This document shows positions 1-25,369 of a DNA stretch of 64,000 nt, one piece after another. Under the pieces are notes generated by a model. It saw only the letters and a list, made by a program, of their open reading frames with translations. It searched no databases and was not told where the DNA came from. Within the stretch, counting starts at the first letter, position 1, and each line of letters begins with the position of its first letter. Made by a program: the position numbers and the translations under genes. Source of the stretch: Erpobdella octoculata (lineage: Eukaryota > Annelida > Clitellata > Hirudinida > Erpobdellidae); contig OZ022243.1 in NCBI GenBank assembly GCA_963978895.1, positions 7,205,682 through 7,269,681 of the forward strand, given 5' to 3'.

Positions 1-1255
1 AAATAATTACCATGGTTATTTATCTACATTTTTGAATTCATTCTTTATAAATCTGTCAGCCTATTTATTTATCATTTGAGTCCTGCACAATATACATATA
101 TTAGAACTTTTAACAACATGCAAAAACATTGATCCTGTGAAATATAAATATTTAGATCCCAAAAAATAATACATGAATATTTTGACCCTGAACAATATGC
201 AAAGGTTTGGAATGAACCTGGTCCAAGCAAATTAAACCACTACATTTTATGCCACGCCTTTATAATACAGCTTCAATATCTTGCAATGTTTTATTTTGAA
301 CATAAAATCCAGCAAAATGTTTAATGCAATCAGATAATATCTTGCATAATAAGCTTAAGTAAAAACGTTTTTGATCTTTAGGACTGACAGTGTACAATTG
401 TGAAATAACTTTTATTACACACCCCCATTTTATCAAGTGCTGACTAGTTGTCTGCCAAGTTATGCGAAATTGCTAACATACAGACATCAGAAATTATGTA
501 TGTAGATAGGAAAAAATATTGGGATCATGTACTATATTAAAATAATTAGTGGTTTTACAACACGCCATCAATCAATGTAATTTATATTTTATATAGTGTT
601 TTTACTAGGCTTAAAAGAGCGCTCAGACATAAACTTTCCAAAGAGAAATATTTTCAGGGCAAGTCAAAAATCCATAAATACAATTATCTATAGTAAAAGA
701 AGGTTTAAGACAATTTCATAAAATAGAACCAGAATACTAATAAGAGCATTTAACAGAAGGGTGCCTAAATGAAAAATTAAAACCAATAAAGGTTGAAAAT
801 CTTATAAAACTAGTTTAGTTGGATTTTCAATTTGAACAATCTAAATATAAATAAGAAGTGCAAATTTTGGTTTTAAGGTTACATGTTTTAAAAACTACTT
901 TGTATATATGAGCTTGGCTAGCTTGCAAAAGAACAAAGGAGAAAGAAATAGAAAAATGGCAAGAAATATCTGAGACTAGACAGGCAGCAGAATAAATGTC
1001 TTTAGTAAGTGGTGAAAAGGTAGTATTGAAATTACCATAGTAGGGTCAAGTACAAAAATAAATTCTTGACAGAATGCAAGAGGAGGCTAATATATCATCA
1101 AAGAGTGGGGGAAGACTTAATGCAATATTTGCAGAAGTAACAAGATTAAGGAACAGATTTAAAAGATGAATACATTACCAACAATTAATCAATAGACATT
1201 TTTTATAATGTAAATAGTTATTAAAACTTAAAGAAGAACTCGTTCAATAACTTAC

Positions 1256-3079
<1,824 letters not shown>

Positions 3080-4783
3080 CTTTTATCTTTCAGTGAAAAT
3101 CCAAGATTTGTAAACATCCAGTTACGCTAAGTTATTCCAAAAAGTTAACACGACAATAAATTTTATAGACAATTTTTCAAGTTTCAACTAAGCGCGCGAT
3201 TGTAGCACCGCATGTGGTAAAATGACGTAGCAAATTAAAATGACTGGAACAGTAGCTTTTACAAAAATTTGATTTCAAAAATAAACATCGACTCTACAGT
3301 AGAAAAGACGTGAACGATGAGTCGCTATCAGTTATTTACCTGTCGTACGTTGGTATGCGTAGCCGTGTGACCAGGTGAGTATAAGTAATTTGCATGAGCA
3401 GAGCAGCTGACTTGTACAAATGAGTTGTATACCTACAAGGCTTATTTAGTTGTAGCGAACTATGGCTGCCTTCGATTATAAAAGTTAAAAGGGCGCTCAT
3501 TGAAATTCGTTAGAAATTAAATATTCAAGTTATTATTATTATTCGAATATTCGTTCAGTAGATGGCGTTTGAAGCCGGTGCAAAGTGTTGTGAAATTTGT
3601 CCTTTAAAAGTTTCGCTTCTAGCACGATGTGTCTGTGCGTAATAAAATGTAAATTGTAGTTACATAGTAATTTTTAAATGTCATTTAGAATATAAAATTG
3701 ATTGTCGCATGGATAATTAAAAGCGATTAGTTTCGTTGCTTTCCTAAAACATCTGTCGTCGTATATAAATATATGACCAAGGGATACCTTACAGCAGATG
3801 GCATTGATCATACCTACAGGAGCCTCTCAATAATGTTAATAGAAATGTATGTTTTAAGCATGTTTGATACTTTTATTAGCAACAAATTGGCTACACTTGA
3901 ATGAAATCGAACATGGATGTTCAGTTGCATATTTCATTAGACCTCTGAGCCGACTTTAAAAAATTTATTGTCGTCTTATCAACAAATTCAGCTAAGGCAG
4001 CTATAAGCCACGCTATTTTGACAGGGTTGACTTTAAAAAAATTAGCCCGACCCGGTCGATGGCTCAAAATTCTGCTAAAGAGAACGTTTCTAGTGTTTGC
4101 CATAGGTTTTTCTACTTTTTTGTTATCTCAAATGTTAATGCTAGAGCCAGATATTGTAACTGCTGTACACATTTTCATTCAATAATAATTATGTAACCTT
4201 ATGATTATGATTTAACGTTTTACTTTGCTACGAAACTCTGCCAAGCTTCAAGCTTCATGATAGGACATCAAAAACGCAACAAACGTGCTCCTCAACTAGA
4301 GGAATAATCAGTAAACATTAAACAATGGTAGCGGTGACTACCAGAAACAATGCGATGAGACCTATCGTCGGCTGTTTTACTAGCTGCTACCGCAGTGAAG
4401 GCTATTCTGAATAATTTGCCTACACTGACCAGGATTCATATAGATCAGCATTGTTGAATAAATTAACAAACTTTTTACCCGATATAGGCGATATAATTCT
4501 CAGTTTGTCATTTTAAAACGCGAAACTTAAAAAGTTGCGTGTAATACCTACATTGAGTTTCGAAGGCGGTTATTTCAACTGATCCCATATTTGCGTACTT
4601 TTACCAAAAAAAAATTTTATGCCATTTCACTGCTTAAACACTATATATGTACATACAGTTTTTAAAACATTTTATTATCTCAAAAATATGATTCGCGCTG
4701 CATCGCCGGAAGCTCCAGCTCCGTTGCGGGGGCGGATACAGGGGGTTCGGACCCCTATTTAAGTTTAAAAAACTCAAATTATC
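3080..4783. other. Region upstream of the spectrin-like gene, no gene seen
   Basis: No open reading frame with coding character was found. The part at 3180-3620 has higher GC, CpG-containing words and an AGATGGCG word, and may hold the promoter of the minus-strand gene. A GGATACAGGGGG word near 4733 resembles the hAT-like terminal sequence seen elsewhere in the window, without a partner. Confidence 0.35.
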
Positions 4784-5047
4784 TATATATATAAAAATGA
4801 ATGTTTGTATGTATGTATATAGGTATTGTATTCATGCATTGCTATTGCTACACCATTCATCCGATCGTAATGAAATTTTCACACAACCTTGAGAGTCAAG
4901 GGGAATCAAATATAGAGAAAAAAATTTTGAAATCCGTCACAAAATGAGCGGAGCGGAGCGGGAACTATATATATGTATGTGCGTATGTATGTGTGTATGT
5001 ATGTGTATGTGCATGTATGTGTGTCTGTGTGTGTGTGTTTATGTATG
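4784..5047 (+). mobile_element. Helitron-like element, 5' part
   Basis: Starts with TCTATATATATAAAAATGAA and continues into the family sequence around GATCGTAATGAAATTTTCAC and CTTGAGAGTCAAGG, then gagcgg-rich sequence and a TGTA-type microsatellite. It has the same 5' end as the copies at 5369 and 53517. No 3' end is visible before the next, inverted copy begins at 5048. Confidence 0.6.
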
Positions 5048-5368
5048 TACTAGCAGAGATACCCGGCGTTGCCCGGCTTTTTTAGAGGTTTTTCTAATGT
5101 TTGTCTCTTTCTCTCCCGTTTCCTTTCCCACCTGCTTTCCCACTCCTGTTCGCTTTCCCGTTTTCGGTCGTTTTCCCGCTGCCGGTCGCTTTACCGCTGC
5201 CGGTCGCTTTCCCGCTCCCGGTCGTTTTCCCGTTCCCGGTCGCTGTCCCGTTCCCGCTCACGTTTGCTCTCCCATTCCCGCTCACGCTTGCTTTTCCGTT
5301 CCCGCTCGCTGTCCGTTCCGGGTCGCTTTTCCGTTTCTATAATAGACAAACTAACCCACAAACATTCA
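5048..5368 (-). mobile_element. Helitron-like non-autonomous element with 18-bp internal repeat
   Basis: Read on the minus strand, the 3' end is a short hairpin (CCGGGCAACGCCGGG) followed about 8 nt later by CTAG and a flanking T. This is the Helitron 3' pattern (hairpin plus CTRR, insertion between A and T). The body is an array of an 18-bp unit like CCCGGTCGCTTTCCCGCT. The 5' end merges into TATATAGATGAATG. Open frames across the array are repeat artefacts. Confidence 0.65.
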
Positions 5369-5560
5369 TCTATATATATATATAAAAATGAATGTTTGTA
5401 TGTTAATCGCCTTTATGCATTGCTACACCATTCATCCGATCGTAATGAAATTTTCACACAACCTTGAGAGTCAAGGGGAATCAAATATAAAAAAAAATTG
5501 AAATCCGTCACAAAATGAGCGGAGCGGGTGAGCGAGCGGGAACTACACACATATATATAG
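5369..5560 (+). mobile_element. Helitron-like element, 5' part
   Basis: Begins with a TC followed by a TA run and AAAAATGAATGTTTGTATG, and shares the GATCGTAATG and TTGAGAGTCAAGG segments with the copies at 4784 and 53051-53517. It is truncated after gagcggagcggg-type sequence near 5545, next to a TA-rich stretch. Confidence 0.6.
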
Positions 5561-5714
5561 ATATATATATATCTATAAAGTACAAAACTATTTCCTTTAA
5601 AACATCGTCATATATTGAAAATTGGCTGAAAAAATACAATTTCAAATTTCAAATCTTTCTATCGAATTAATTATGCCACCTAAACGAAAAGCTATTGATT
5701 CCACAGTTTATTCG

Positions 5715-6220
<506 letters not shown>

Positions 6221-6261
6221 TATATATATATAGTCTTAGCAAATCTATTTTACGTTTTATA

Positions 6262-6747
6262 GGCTAACAGAAGTTATGAAAGAATGGAAAAGAGAAAATG
6301 AGCGTGAACGGGAACGGGAGAGCAACCGTGACCGGGAATGGGAGAGCAAGCATGACCGTGAATGGGAGAGCAAGCATGACCGGGAACGGGAGAGAAAGCG
6401 GGAACGGGAAAGCGACCGGGAACGGGAAAGCGACCGGGAACGGAAAAGCGACCGGGAACGGAAAAGTGACCGGGAACGGGAAAGCGACCGGGAACGGGAA
6501 AGCGACCGGGAACGCGGAAAGCGACTGGAATCGGGAGAGCAAGCTTGGAAGGAAACGCGAACAAGAGAGAAAATCGATAACAAAACTTCTGACCGGGAAA
6601 GCGATCGGGAGCTGGAAAACGACCGAGAGCGGAAAAGCGACCGGGAACGCGACGAAAACGGGAAAGTGGAGAAGGAAACGGGAGCGAGAGAGACAAACAT
6701 TAGAAAAACCTCTAAAAACCCCGGGCAACGCCGGGTAACCCCGCTAG
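6262..6747 (+). mobile_element. Helitron-like element, 5'-truncated copy
   Basis: Array of the same 18-bp unit with more variation. The 3' end has the hairpin CCCCGGGCAACGCCGGGT, then CTAG at 6744-6747 followed by T. The 5' terminus is not recognisable. Confidence 0.65.
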
Positions 6748-6979
6748 TTTACCAATAAATTACAATTTAATCTAATTAACGGATCCAAAAGCCTAGGCGT
6801 AGCGATTTGCCATGTTTAGGGCTCCCAAACCCCCCATTTTAGGGAGATCCTAAGACCTGAAGTGTCACAGGAGCCAAGTCATTTATATGAAAAAATTTAG
6901 TTTACTTTTTAAAACATCAGGGAAATATGACACTACAGTCTTTCCAATATATTAGATTTAAATAAGCACGCATGTTTCC

Positions 6980-8535
6980 ATTTGTAACCAAAAATGGCAA
7001 AATTCTTTGCTTATCTTAACGTCGATGACACAACAGAAAAAAACTCCCCATAGTCATTTTTGAAACTAGTAATGGAATGAGGCTTGATTATCTAAGGTTT
7101 TTGGGGCAAAGCATGTGATAGTGAATCTGATTTGGAAGGAACATGGCTGTGGAAAGAAAATAAGTCTCAGTCTGATATCAGATGGAACAATTGTATCAAC
7201 CGCGCTAGACCTCTGCAATATCAACAGAAAAAACTTGATAAATTATGAAAAAATCAATGAAGTATAAAAAGAATTTTTTTAAGTGGCCCCACGGTCGAAC
7301 GAGCTTCGGAGCCACTGAATATGGGTGGAAGATTTAAGGAGACTGTGAAAAGAAACGTTTTAAGAAAACTGCAGAACTCCGTTTCGGACGTAGCAAGTTT
7401 TATCAACTGAGGCAAACTCATTTTGTCCATCGTGATTTAGCCTTATAAATCGTTTCAAATCAATAAGTCTAGCAGAAGTTGAAAATCTTTGACAGCAACC
7501 ATTGACACGTTAAATGGTAATATAACAAACAGCTTCGTAACGAATTCTTTGCAAGGTTATTGGGAGATAAAACTGTTGATGACACTGTCATCGCAGCAGA
7601 AATGGCTAGAATGCATGCTTTGGAAAAGTTTTAGGCTTAAGAAGCGATCTCGTTCTCTTAAGCGTTTTGTAATTATTTTGCAGAACGAAGCACTTCATCT
7701 GAAAACAGCATATTACTCTTTTAACTTTCTTTACAAAGAAGAGCAACAAATTATCTCGATTTTGGCTATTGAAAATGATTTTGCATAACCGATATAACAT
7801 TGATGAGAAAGTTCTACCAAAAGCTGTTTTGAACAATGAAAATATGATATTGACAGCGTTTGAGAGTCGACACATTTTTCTAGTGGGATTTTTAGGTTCT
7901 TAGGAAAGGGCCCAATTGGCACTGTTTGGGGGGGGCAGTATCATAAAAACACTGCCCTGAACAACGATGACAATCGCTGCAGCTTTGCGGTCAGAACAAT
8001 TAGGCCTAACACCGCGTTGAAGTGAACGTTCCATGATTTTTGTTTGTATAAATAAATTGATAATACCGTTTGGAAAGTTTAAATTTGTCTTTACATACGA
8101 GCACATATGTTCAAATAGATACGATTTAAGCATAACCACCAGCTGACTGACATAACAAAGCTTTTTTATGGTCCATATTATGAATTGCGAGGGTCAACTG
8201 CAATTCGTGTTGCCTATATTTGAACCCCACAAGCGTCATTTCAGCAATAGCACGTGAAAATGTTTCAGAAATCCGCTCACTTAAAAATTTTATACTCATA
8301 ATGCTAAATTTTTCAATCAAAATTAGCTGATATTCGAGAGGGGGTAGTCGTAGATATTTTTTCTACTTTTCTTCAAAATCAAAACATACATTTTTCTTCC
8401 AAAATTAGCTCATTACCGGTTAGACTTCGTAGCCATTTTTTAAATTCTGAAAAATCTTTGGAGAAAGTGGCAACAGCCACTGGGGTTCCCATGCCCGCCC
8501 TACTTTGAATTACTGGATCCCAGTGGCTACACTAT
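6980..8535. other. Probable decayed DNA-transposon sequence, no intact gene
   Basis: Short plus-strand frames (for example 7489-7788) carry helical, hAT- or zinc-finger-transposase-like composition but no motif I can name. GGATCCCAGTGGCTAC near 8516 resembles hAT-like terminal sequence seen elsewhere in the window. I see no matching left terminus. This is an inference from composition and context only. Confidence 0.25.
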
Positions 8536-10496
8536 TGCTTCCGTGCCTGCCGATTTTGTTGTTTTTTAGGCTCTGCAGCCAAACTCAACGCTTATGAAAT
8601 TTATTAAAAAAGTTCAAGAATTGTTGACGTGAACATTGCACGTGTAGTCTCTACTTATATAGCATATGGTTTTTTACTCCATTGAAAAGTTATAACGTCG
8701 CATGTCGCATGTAGAAATTACTAGTCACTGCGGAAATTTTTCTAAATTCGACAGTTGTCAAAATTATTCGGGTTCGAAAGATGTCGCAACTGCTGTCAAT
8801 TTATCAATGAAGCTAAGGCGAGCATACTACTGAAAACAATCTCTAACTCCATATGCTTAGGTATACTCACAAAAAATTAAAAAATACTTAATATAAGCTT
8901 AATATTGGACGATACTAAAAGACAGTTTCGTGGTCAGTATTGTAGGAAAAGGAAAAAAGTACTATATTTGGTCCTGGTCTGTGTTAGGATATTTTTATAA
9001 CTAAGCAATACATACCAGGTTTGATTTTTATCGAAATGGCCTCGTAATCTTCACATTGTTAACCCACCGAAAAACTTTACCTAGATGTTCCGTACGTTCA
9101 CCGCGCACAACGCAAATCTCCGCAATGTCAATAAGCCAGTTGCGATAGGTTGTTGCGACGCGGAACAAGTATTTATGAGAGCAAACGGTCAATAACTATC
9201 TGATGTAGAATTTGGGAAACAGTAACTACCGGTACTACTTTCCCCTATAGCAAACAATTTTAACAGGGTCCCTTTTAGTTATTTGTTTAAAAATTATTTT
9301 AATGGTTTGTTTAAAAGTACAAATGAATTTTTAAGTCAAATTCAGATAAGGACTTTAGGGATTGTATCATTAACACAAGCAAATGGCTACTTTTAAATTG
9401 AATTATTCCAGAAAATTTTGAGAGCGGAAAGGTAGACGCAGTGATCAACTGACTGAAAAAACAAATTAAACACTTTTTTAAACTAATAAAATCGTGGGCA
9501 TTTATTTTATCTGGCTTTATAATCGAACGAATTTGGATTAAACACCAAATAAATTTGCAGAGTAACTAAATAACCACGACATGAGAACTCTTTACTGCAA
9601 TACCACCAGCACCTTTGTTACTAGCGCTGTAGACTGCATATTTCAAGAAACTTTCATTCTTTCTCTTTGGTCATGTTTTAAATATTTTGCTTACATCTTC
9701 AGCCAGCGTATCCCATTTTTGTCACAACTATTTTGCATTTAATATATGACAAATCGACTGAAATTATGTTATTTGAAAGTCGATTTGAAACATTCAATCA
9801 ATGTCAGGGATACAAAACAAAAGGATACAAAACAAAGGGATACAAGAAAAATTGAAACAACCTTTTAATTCCCAATACAGAGGCTGTAAATTTGCAGATT
9901 TGAAATCTTTTACATTTTTTCATGAAATCATGGCTAAATGAATAAATTACAAAACAAACGAAAGCCTACTGACAAAAACATTGTAAGTTGATATGGTGTA
10001 ATGTGAGTTAAAAGAGTTCTGTAAAATTTTTCTATTTATTCCAGTTAATTTCAGTAATAACTGCCTCAGTAAAGAGATCATTTAGTACAATGAACAGGAT
10101 ATTTGGAAAGGCAAAAAACAGAATGTTACCAGAAACTTTAACTCATAGTATGATCATCATAAGCATTGAAGCGCCTGAAGTTCCAAAGAGTGCAAAAACA
10201 AATCCGATAGAACATACTTGTTAAAATAAAGTTTTATTGGCTAACGTGGCCTGACCTAGAAAACTATCTGTCTGGCACGAGACACGAAATACAATTCCGG
10301 GCGTAAACGCAAAGGCTCCTGAAGATATTGTATGAAAGTAAATAAAAAAATCTAGATCTAGATGCATGTAAACATAAACTAATCAAACATCATCTATAAT
10401 AAGCTACTGTTTTATAATTTGTCATTGTTTTTTATTAAATAAGTTATTATTTATTTAAAATAAATATTCACCAATAAAATCACACCAAATATATAT
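8536..10496. other. Intergenic, nothing recognised
   Basis: AT-rich sequence with stops in all frames. No repeat, RNA gene or exon-like segment was recognised. Confidence 0.4.
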
Positions 10497-10575
10497 CCAT
10501 GGACTCTCAAGGTTGTGTAAAAATTTCATTACGATCGGATGAATAGTGTAGCAACGCAGAAGTTACATACACCAA
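10497..10575 (-). mobile_element. Helitron-like fragment
   Basis: Contains the family words GGACTCTCAAGGTTGTGT and CATTACGATCGGATGAA in the same order and orientation as the minus-strand Helitron copy at 53051-53517. Both ends are missing. Confidence 0.6.
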
Positions 10576-11055
10576 ACCACGTGTCAATATCTACGAAAAT
10601 AAATTTTCTATGCTTGAATGTAAATGTAAATTTTAATTTTTTTTAAATTGTAATATTTTAATAATTTAACAGATATTGGTATTGGTTAATAGGTTACTTT
10701 TTGCTTAAAAGGTATTTACGATACCGAGTCAAATACCTCTAAGTAAAAGTATTGACAATACCATTCCAAATAAAAAAAAACATTGCCAATAGTGTATTGG
10801 TATTTAGCCAATACCAATCTTAACAGCACTGAAAAACAGATACAAATAAAAACTCATTACACAGTATTATGATATCATAATAATAGAATATTTCTAAAGC
10901 CGTGAACAAAAAACAATAACAAACAGCCTTCGCGACTTAACCGCACCCGTTCAAAACTCCATATCTTAAACTTCTTTAAAATTTAAATAATTCCTACACA
11001 TAGCTTAGAATTGCAGTCCAAGTATTCTTAGGCAAAGCGCAGCACACGAGTGATT

Positions 11056-11335
11056 TTTTTTTTTTTTTTTTTTTTTTATAATAGTTTATAGTCCTTTACA
11101 CCAAGTGTTTTAAGACTGAAATAGCTGTATGTAGGAAGCACCTAAATGCTTCCTGTCGTGGATCTAAGTTTGATCCTTTTAGCTGTCCCTCCTCCTTTAT
11201 CCAGGCTTGGGACTGGCTCGCAATAAGCGAGGCGGAGTTGCACACGAGTGACTGATCCACATTGCTCTTATTTTCTTGCAATGCGCCAGTCAGAGGTGTT
11301 TCTTTTAGGTGGTTGAAATTCAAAAGTGATTGTTG
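11056..11335 (-). mobile_element. Poly(A)-tailed retroposon fragment
   Basis: On the minus strand a roughly 240-bp body containing CAAGCCTGGATAAAGGAGG and CTCCGCCTCGC ends in a run of about 22 A (the T run at 11057-11079). Body plus 3' poly(A) is the pattern of a non-LTR retroposon or SINE. The open frame at 11096-11323 is part of this body and not a host gene. Family assignment is uncertain. Confidence 0.5.
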
Positions 11336-12045
11336 TAATTCTACGCCATCGTTACATCACGACCATTATTATTTTTATAAATCATCATAATCATAATCAT
11401 CTTATCATTACTATTGTAATATTAGTTGTTTGCAATTCTACGTTTTTATTACCAATTTTATGAATAAAAACTATGAAACAATATTTGAAAAAAGAGCAAT
11501 TGAGGATAGTTTTAATTTTGCGTGATCATGTTTTTTTATAATTTAAAATACAAATTGTAACAGGGGTCACAACAGAATCAAAAATTGTATACATGAAAAT
11601 TCCATCTGTCAAGAAAACTTTCATAAACTTGCAAATTAAAATTACGAAATATTAGAGATATGTGAAAAATATTTAAAAAACGGTTTTAAAACCACACCTA
11701 ATTTTAAATACACTGAAAAATGGGAAGTTCATTTTTTTACAAGCTCGTCCAATCATAGAAACATATTAATATTAAATGGAACTTCCTTCTTCTTCTCTCA
11801 CTAACTATACGCCATTCACTGTTTTTCTTCGTGGACTGAAAACATTAACAAAATTCAACGGACATGTGAAGTTAAAGAATAGCGTATAAACAGACAAACA
11901 AAACGCCCTGCAGTAAATGAATCTGTTCAATGTTAAAAACTGATTTGAAAAATCAAACAAACAGATAAAACTCTAGTGACAAATAACATTCTTAAAATTA
12001 CTAAAAAATTAAGAGACTGAGATACCTCATTTTGCTTGTTGTGTT

Positions 12046-12110
12046 ACTGAAACTCGATGTTTCATAGGAGGGGGCCATGTCCCGGTGAACTTCCCCCTGG
12101 ATCCGCCAAT
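12046..12110. mobile_element. Short hAT-like terminal fragment
   Basis: Contains GGGGGCCATGTCCC and CCTGGATCCGCCA. The GGATCCGCC end recurs at 13103, 17806-17860 and 21271-21284. Only one end is visible here. Confidence 0.35.
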
Positions 12111-12248
12111 GATTCAGCGCAATTACTTTTATTACACGCCTGCACCCACTAATTTGATCAACAGCTGACCTTTGTATAACATAACGTTGTATAACATATT
12201 CAAACTGTAAAAATAATGTGAATATTATTATTAACATGTTGCAAACAA

Positions 12249-12500
12249 GTAAAGAAAAAAACGAGTTTTTCAGCACAAACTTGTATTTCAAATACACTAG
12301 ATTTTGAATTACGAAAAATATTCAAATTGAGTTATTTTGTTTTGTTTTTTTTAATTGAATCATGTATTGTCATCCAATATAAAGCTATGCTGAAAGTTTC
12401 AGCTTCCTAGCAAGTAAAAAAACTGGTTAAATTTTACTTGCAAGATTTGCGTACAGAGAAAGCCATACACAAACAGAGTTTGTAAGTTGAATAAAAGCTT
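12249..12500. repeat. Dispersed repeat, copy 1 (pairs with 52039-52290)
   Basis: Shares long, nearly identical stretches with 52039-52290, including ATTGTCATCCAATATAAAGC and TTACTTGCAAGATTTGCG. Both copies are in the same orientation. No terminal structure could be defined. Confidence 0.6.
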
Positions 12501-12709
12501 GTAAAAACAACATAAACGCTTACAGAGAGCTTCTTTGATGTAAATTAAAAAGAAAGTAAGGGCTCTTTTGTATAACTTGATCAACAGCTGACCCTACATT
12601 TTATAACATAATTAAATTTCAGAAATATACATTTAGTGATGACCTTGTAAAAAACGCAAGTGCGTAATACACAGTGCTTTTTTGATGTAAACTAAAAAGT
12701 AAGGACCCT

Positions 12710-12895
12710 TTTGTCGGGGTCGTTATGTCGGGGGCCCTTTTGTCGGAAGATGTTTTGACGGGTGCTGTTGTGTCAGGGGCCTTTTTGTCGGGGCTCTTTT
12801 GACGGGGCCGTTTTGACGGGGCCTATTTGTTTGTGCCGTAATGTCGGGGCCCTTTTGTGTGAGGCCATTTGTCGGGTCACCGATTTATCATTTTA
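12710..12895. repeat. Degenerate GGGGCCCTTTTGTC-type array
   Basis: About ten imperfect units built on TTTTGTCGGGG / GGGCCCTTTTG with variable spacing of roughly 15-20 bp. It stands out from the AT-rich surroundings by its G-rich composition. Confidence 0.6.
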
Positions 12896-13287
12896 TGAAA
12901 GCTAGAATCGTCCACAACAAATTTGTTTTTGTTGATTTCAAATTTCATACATACATAAGCTGTAATACTAATAATACAATTTTTTAAGCCTAAAAAATAA
13001 AAAAAATAAAACCATATTTTGTTTCAAAGTTTAACCAAGTAGACTTTGGATAGCTATGGATGTGTTGCGCATCCAGCCTCAAATTTGCCCCCTCTAAAAT
13101 CAACTGGATCCGCCCTTGTGAAAACGAATAAGCCATTTTATGTATGAAGTACGTTTGTTACCCCCTAATAAAAAAAGGCGCTAAAAGAAAAAGATGAAGT
13201 TTCGTCGTCACGTGAAGAGGAAACAGTGTTGTTCTTGCGCAGCATTTTACGAAACGACACTTGAAGATTGCGTGCACTGCAAGAGTA

Positions 13288-13796
<509 letters not shown>

Positions 13797-14399
13797 ATAT
13801 TCTTTCCATCTTTCTAGTTGAATAAAAATTCTCCGTCGATGATGGTTTGCTTAGCGAGCTATGAGCATCCGTTTATACCGGACTGACGCCTCTGCTTGTT
13901 GGTTCGCGCAGAATGGCAAAAATGGAGGTTGAGTGAAAAAATCGTGTATGTGGAATTCTGTTCATTGTTTGATTAATATTTCAACTGAGAATGTGTTCAA
14001 GTGTAAAAAAATATCTTCATAATGAATTATGATAAAGCAGAAAAAAAACATTTATGATCTATAATTAATTTTTCCACTTTTTAGTAAATAAAATAAGACG
14101 TATATTATATTTTTTACCAAATTAAATTTGTAAATACCTACAACCAATTGTCACTACGACTATTTTGATTACTTTTCATGCAGTCATTTAACACGTCGAT
14201 CGGTCAATTATAGTTATTATATACTAACTAATCGAATGGGTATTCTACACGGAGCTTGTTTATATTGAGTTCTTCCAAATGAATCTGAACGCAACAATGC
14301 AAACAAACGATAAATAAAAAGAGCTGACAATACTTAATTGCGTTCACATAGAGCACTTGATTGCTAACAACACCTTTTTATTCAGTTGCGCATTTACTG

Positions 14400-15487
14400 A
14401 TTTCACCCGTGGGAGGTCAGTAAACACAAAGTGCAATAATAATAATAATACTAATACTAATAATAATAATCATAATCATAATCATAACAATGAGGAAATG
14501 ATATTTCACTAGAGTGGCCATTTGCAGTGGATCCACTGACGTGTGGCCGTCCATTGTTGACGTTATTACACGACGCTTTAGAAACCCCGGATTTGCACGG
14601 AACGTCGAACCTCACTCAACGTCTTTCCTCTCTGAGCAATTTCTCGCATCATTGAACACTCAACTGGCTGCGAGACTGACACGCTCTCCTCACGCTTGCC
14701 CAGTTGGACTGCCGGTAATCCAACGATCCGTTTCTTAATGGGGATATTTCACTTTCTCGAGAGATCGGCTCTTGTGACCCCCAGGAAGATTCAAAACAAA
14801 AAACAAAAATCTAGCAGATGTACAAGAAATTGTATCTTCGTTTTTTCAATTTCTTTGTCGAAAATATAATTTTAAAATTTTAAAATTGTTGCGCAACATC
14901 ATCAAATGCAACAACATCATCAAATGCAGCAACAACATCGCCAGCAAAAGTGAGCATTTTTTCCAACTGGAGTTGACCAGAAGTTCAACATTAGGATTTG
15001 AAGAATTGCTTTTTAAGCCTCTCTTCTCTATTGGCCGACGATGCAGCCAATCGAATCGACACTTCGAGAAGAAAACTGACCAGCGAAGGCCACGTAATTA
15101 ACAAGCCCCGCCTACCAATTAATTCCGCCCCGCCCACACCGCCGGTCGTCGTTTGATCGAACAGCCGCCATTGGTTCGTGCTCCCTGACACCGATGAGAC
15201 AATTATCGGGATATTATGTCCACTTGTTCATCTGCTCTGTTTGCTTACTTTAAAGGAGGTAGATTTGATCGCTAGTTAACGCGTTGACGACGTCGTTTCT
15301 TCGACTGCAACAACTACTTTCTGTTGGACTCTTTCCACAGGGTCGCTCCAGTAGCTACGACAATCCGCAAAAGTTCTAAAAAATTCGGCAACTGTTCAGA
15401 CAGGCTCCGTTAATCTATCTGAACTTCTACAACTGATTTAATAGTTTTGTAAACAATTGTTGGGGTCTTTGTTATCCAGCTCTGGCA
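14400..15487 (+). promoter_or_regulatory. RNF220 upstream region / probable promoter and 5' UTR
   Basis: This is the least AT-rich stretch of the left half. It carries a GC-box-like word (CCGCCCCGCCCAC at about 15125-15137), CCAAT-type words in both orientations (ATTGG near 15029 and 15170, CCAAT near 15047) and a run of CpG sites. It sits directly upstream of the RNF220 start codon at 15488. No transcription start or upstream exon can be placed with confidence. Confidence 0.45.
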
Positions 15488-24126
<8,639 letters not shown>

Positions 24127-24156
24127 ATTGTCATCATCGTCGTCGTTGTCATCATC

Positions 24157-24855
<699 letters not shown>

Positions 24856-25369
24856 TATTTATATTATTTGGACGATTGTTACATCATCGCCCATCTTGTC
24901 TCTCCAAGAATTGCAGTGCTCAGATGACACGCATTGAAACGTGCAAATGATTAAATGCGAATTTAATGCGAACTCACTGCCTGTGGACATGCGACCTCCA
25001 CTGATCTCTGACCTCTCTGCTGACCTCTGTGCGTCTCATTCGAAGAAAGGTTTCAAAAGTTATGAAATATTCGAACGCAGTCACATCGAACTCCATAAAG
25101 CTTTAGCTGACAATCTATTGTATGTGTAGGTTCTATAAATGTTATTATTTTATTATTGTGAAATGTTGTTCTAAGAACTCTGTCCTGGACAAATACAAAA
25201 GCGGAGTTTCATCCCTAGGCAGAAATTTTATAAAAATTTAATACAATTTAATGAAAACAAAATTGTTATTTGGACAAAATTAGAAAACCTTTTCTTCATC
25301 AAGCCTACCGTGCCGCGACGTTTCAATATCTTAGACACGCGTACAAATTTACAAATACATCCATAGCGT

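Noticed and set aside
24941..25129. Small plus-strand ORF after RNF220
   Set aside because: No domain, no splice context, and it overlaps the end of a repeat region.
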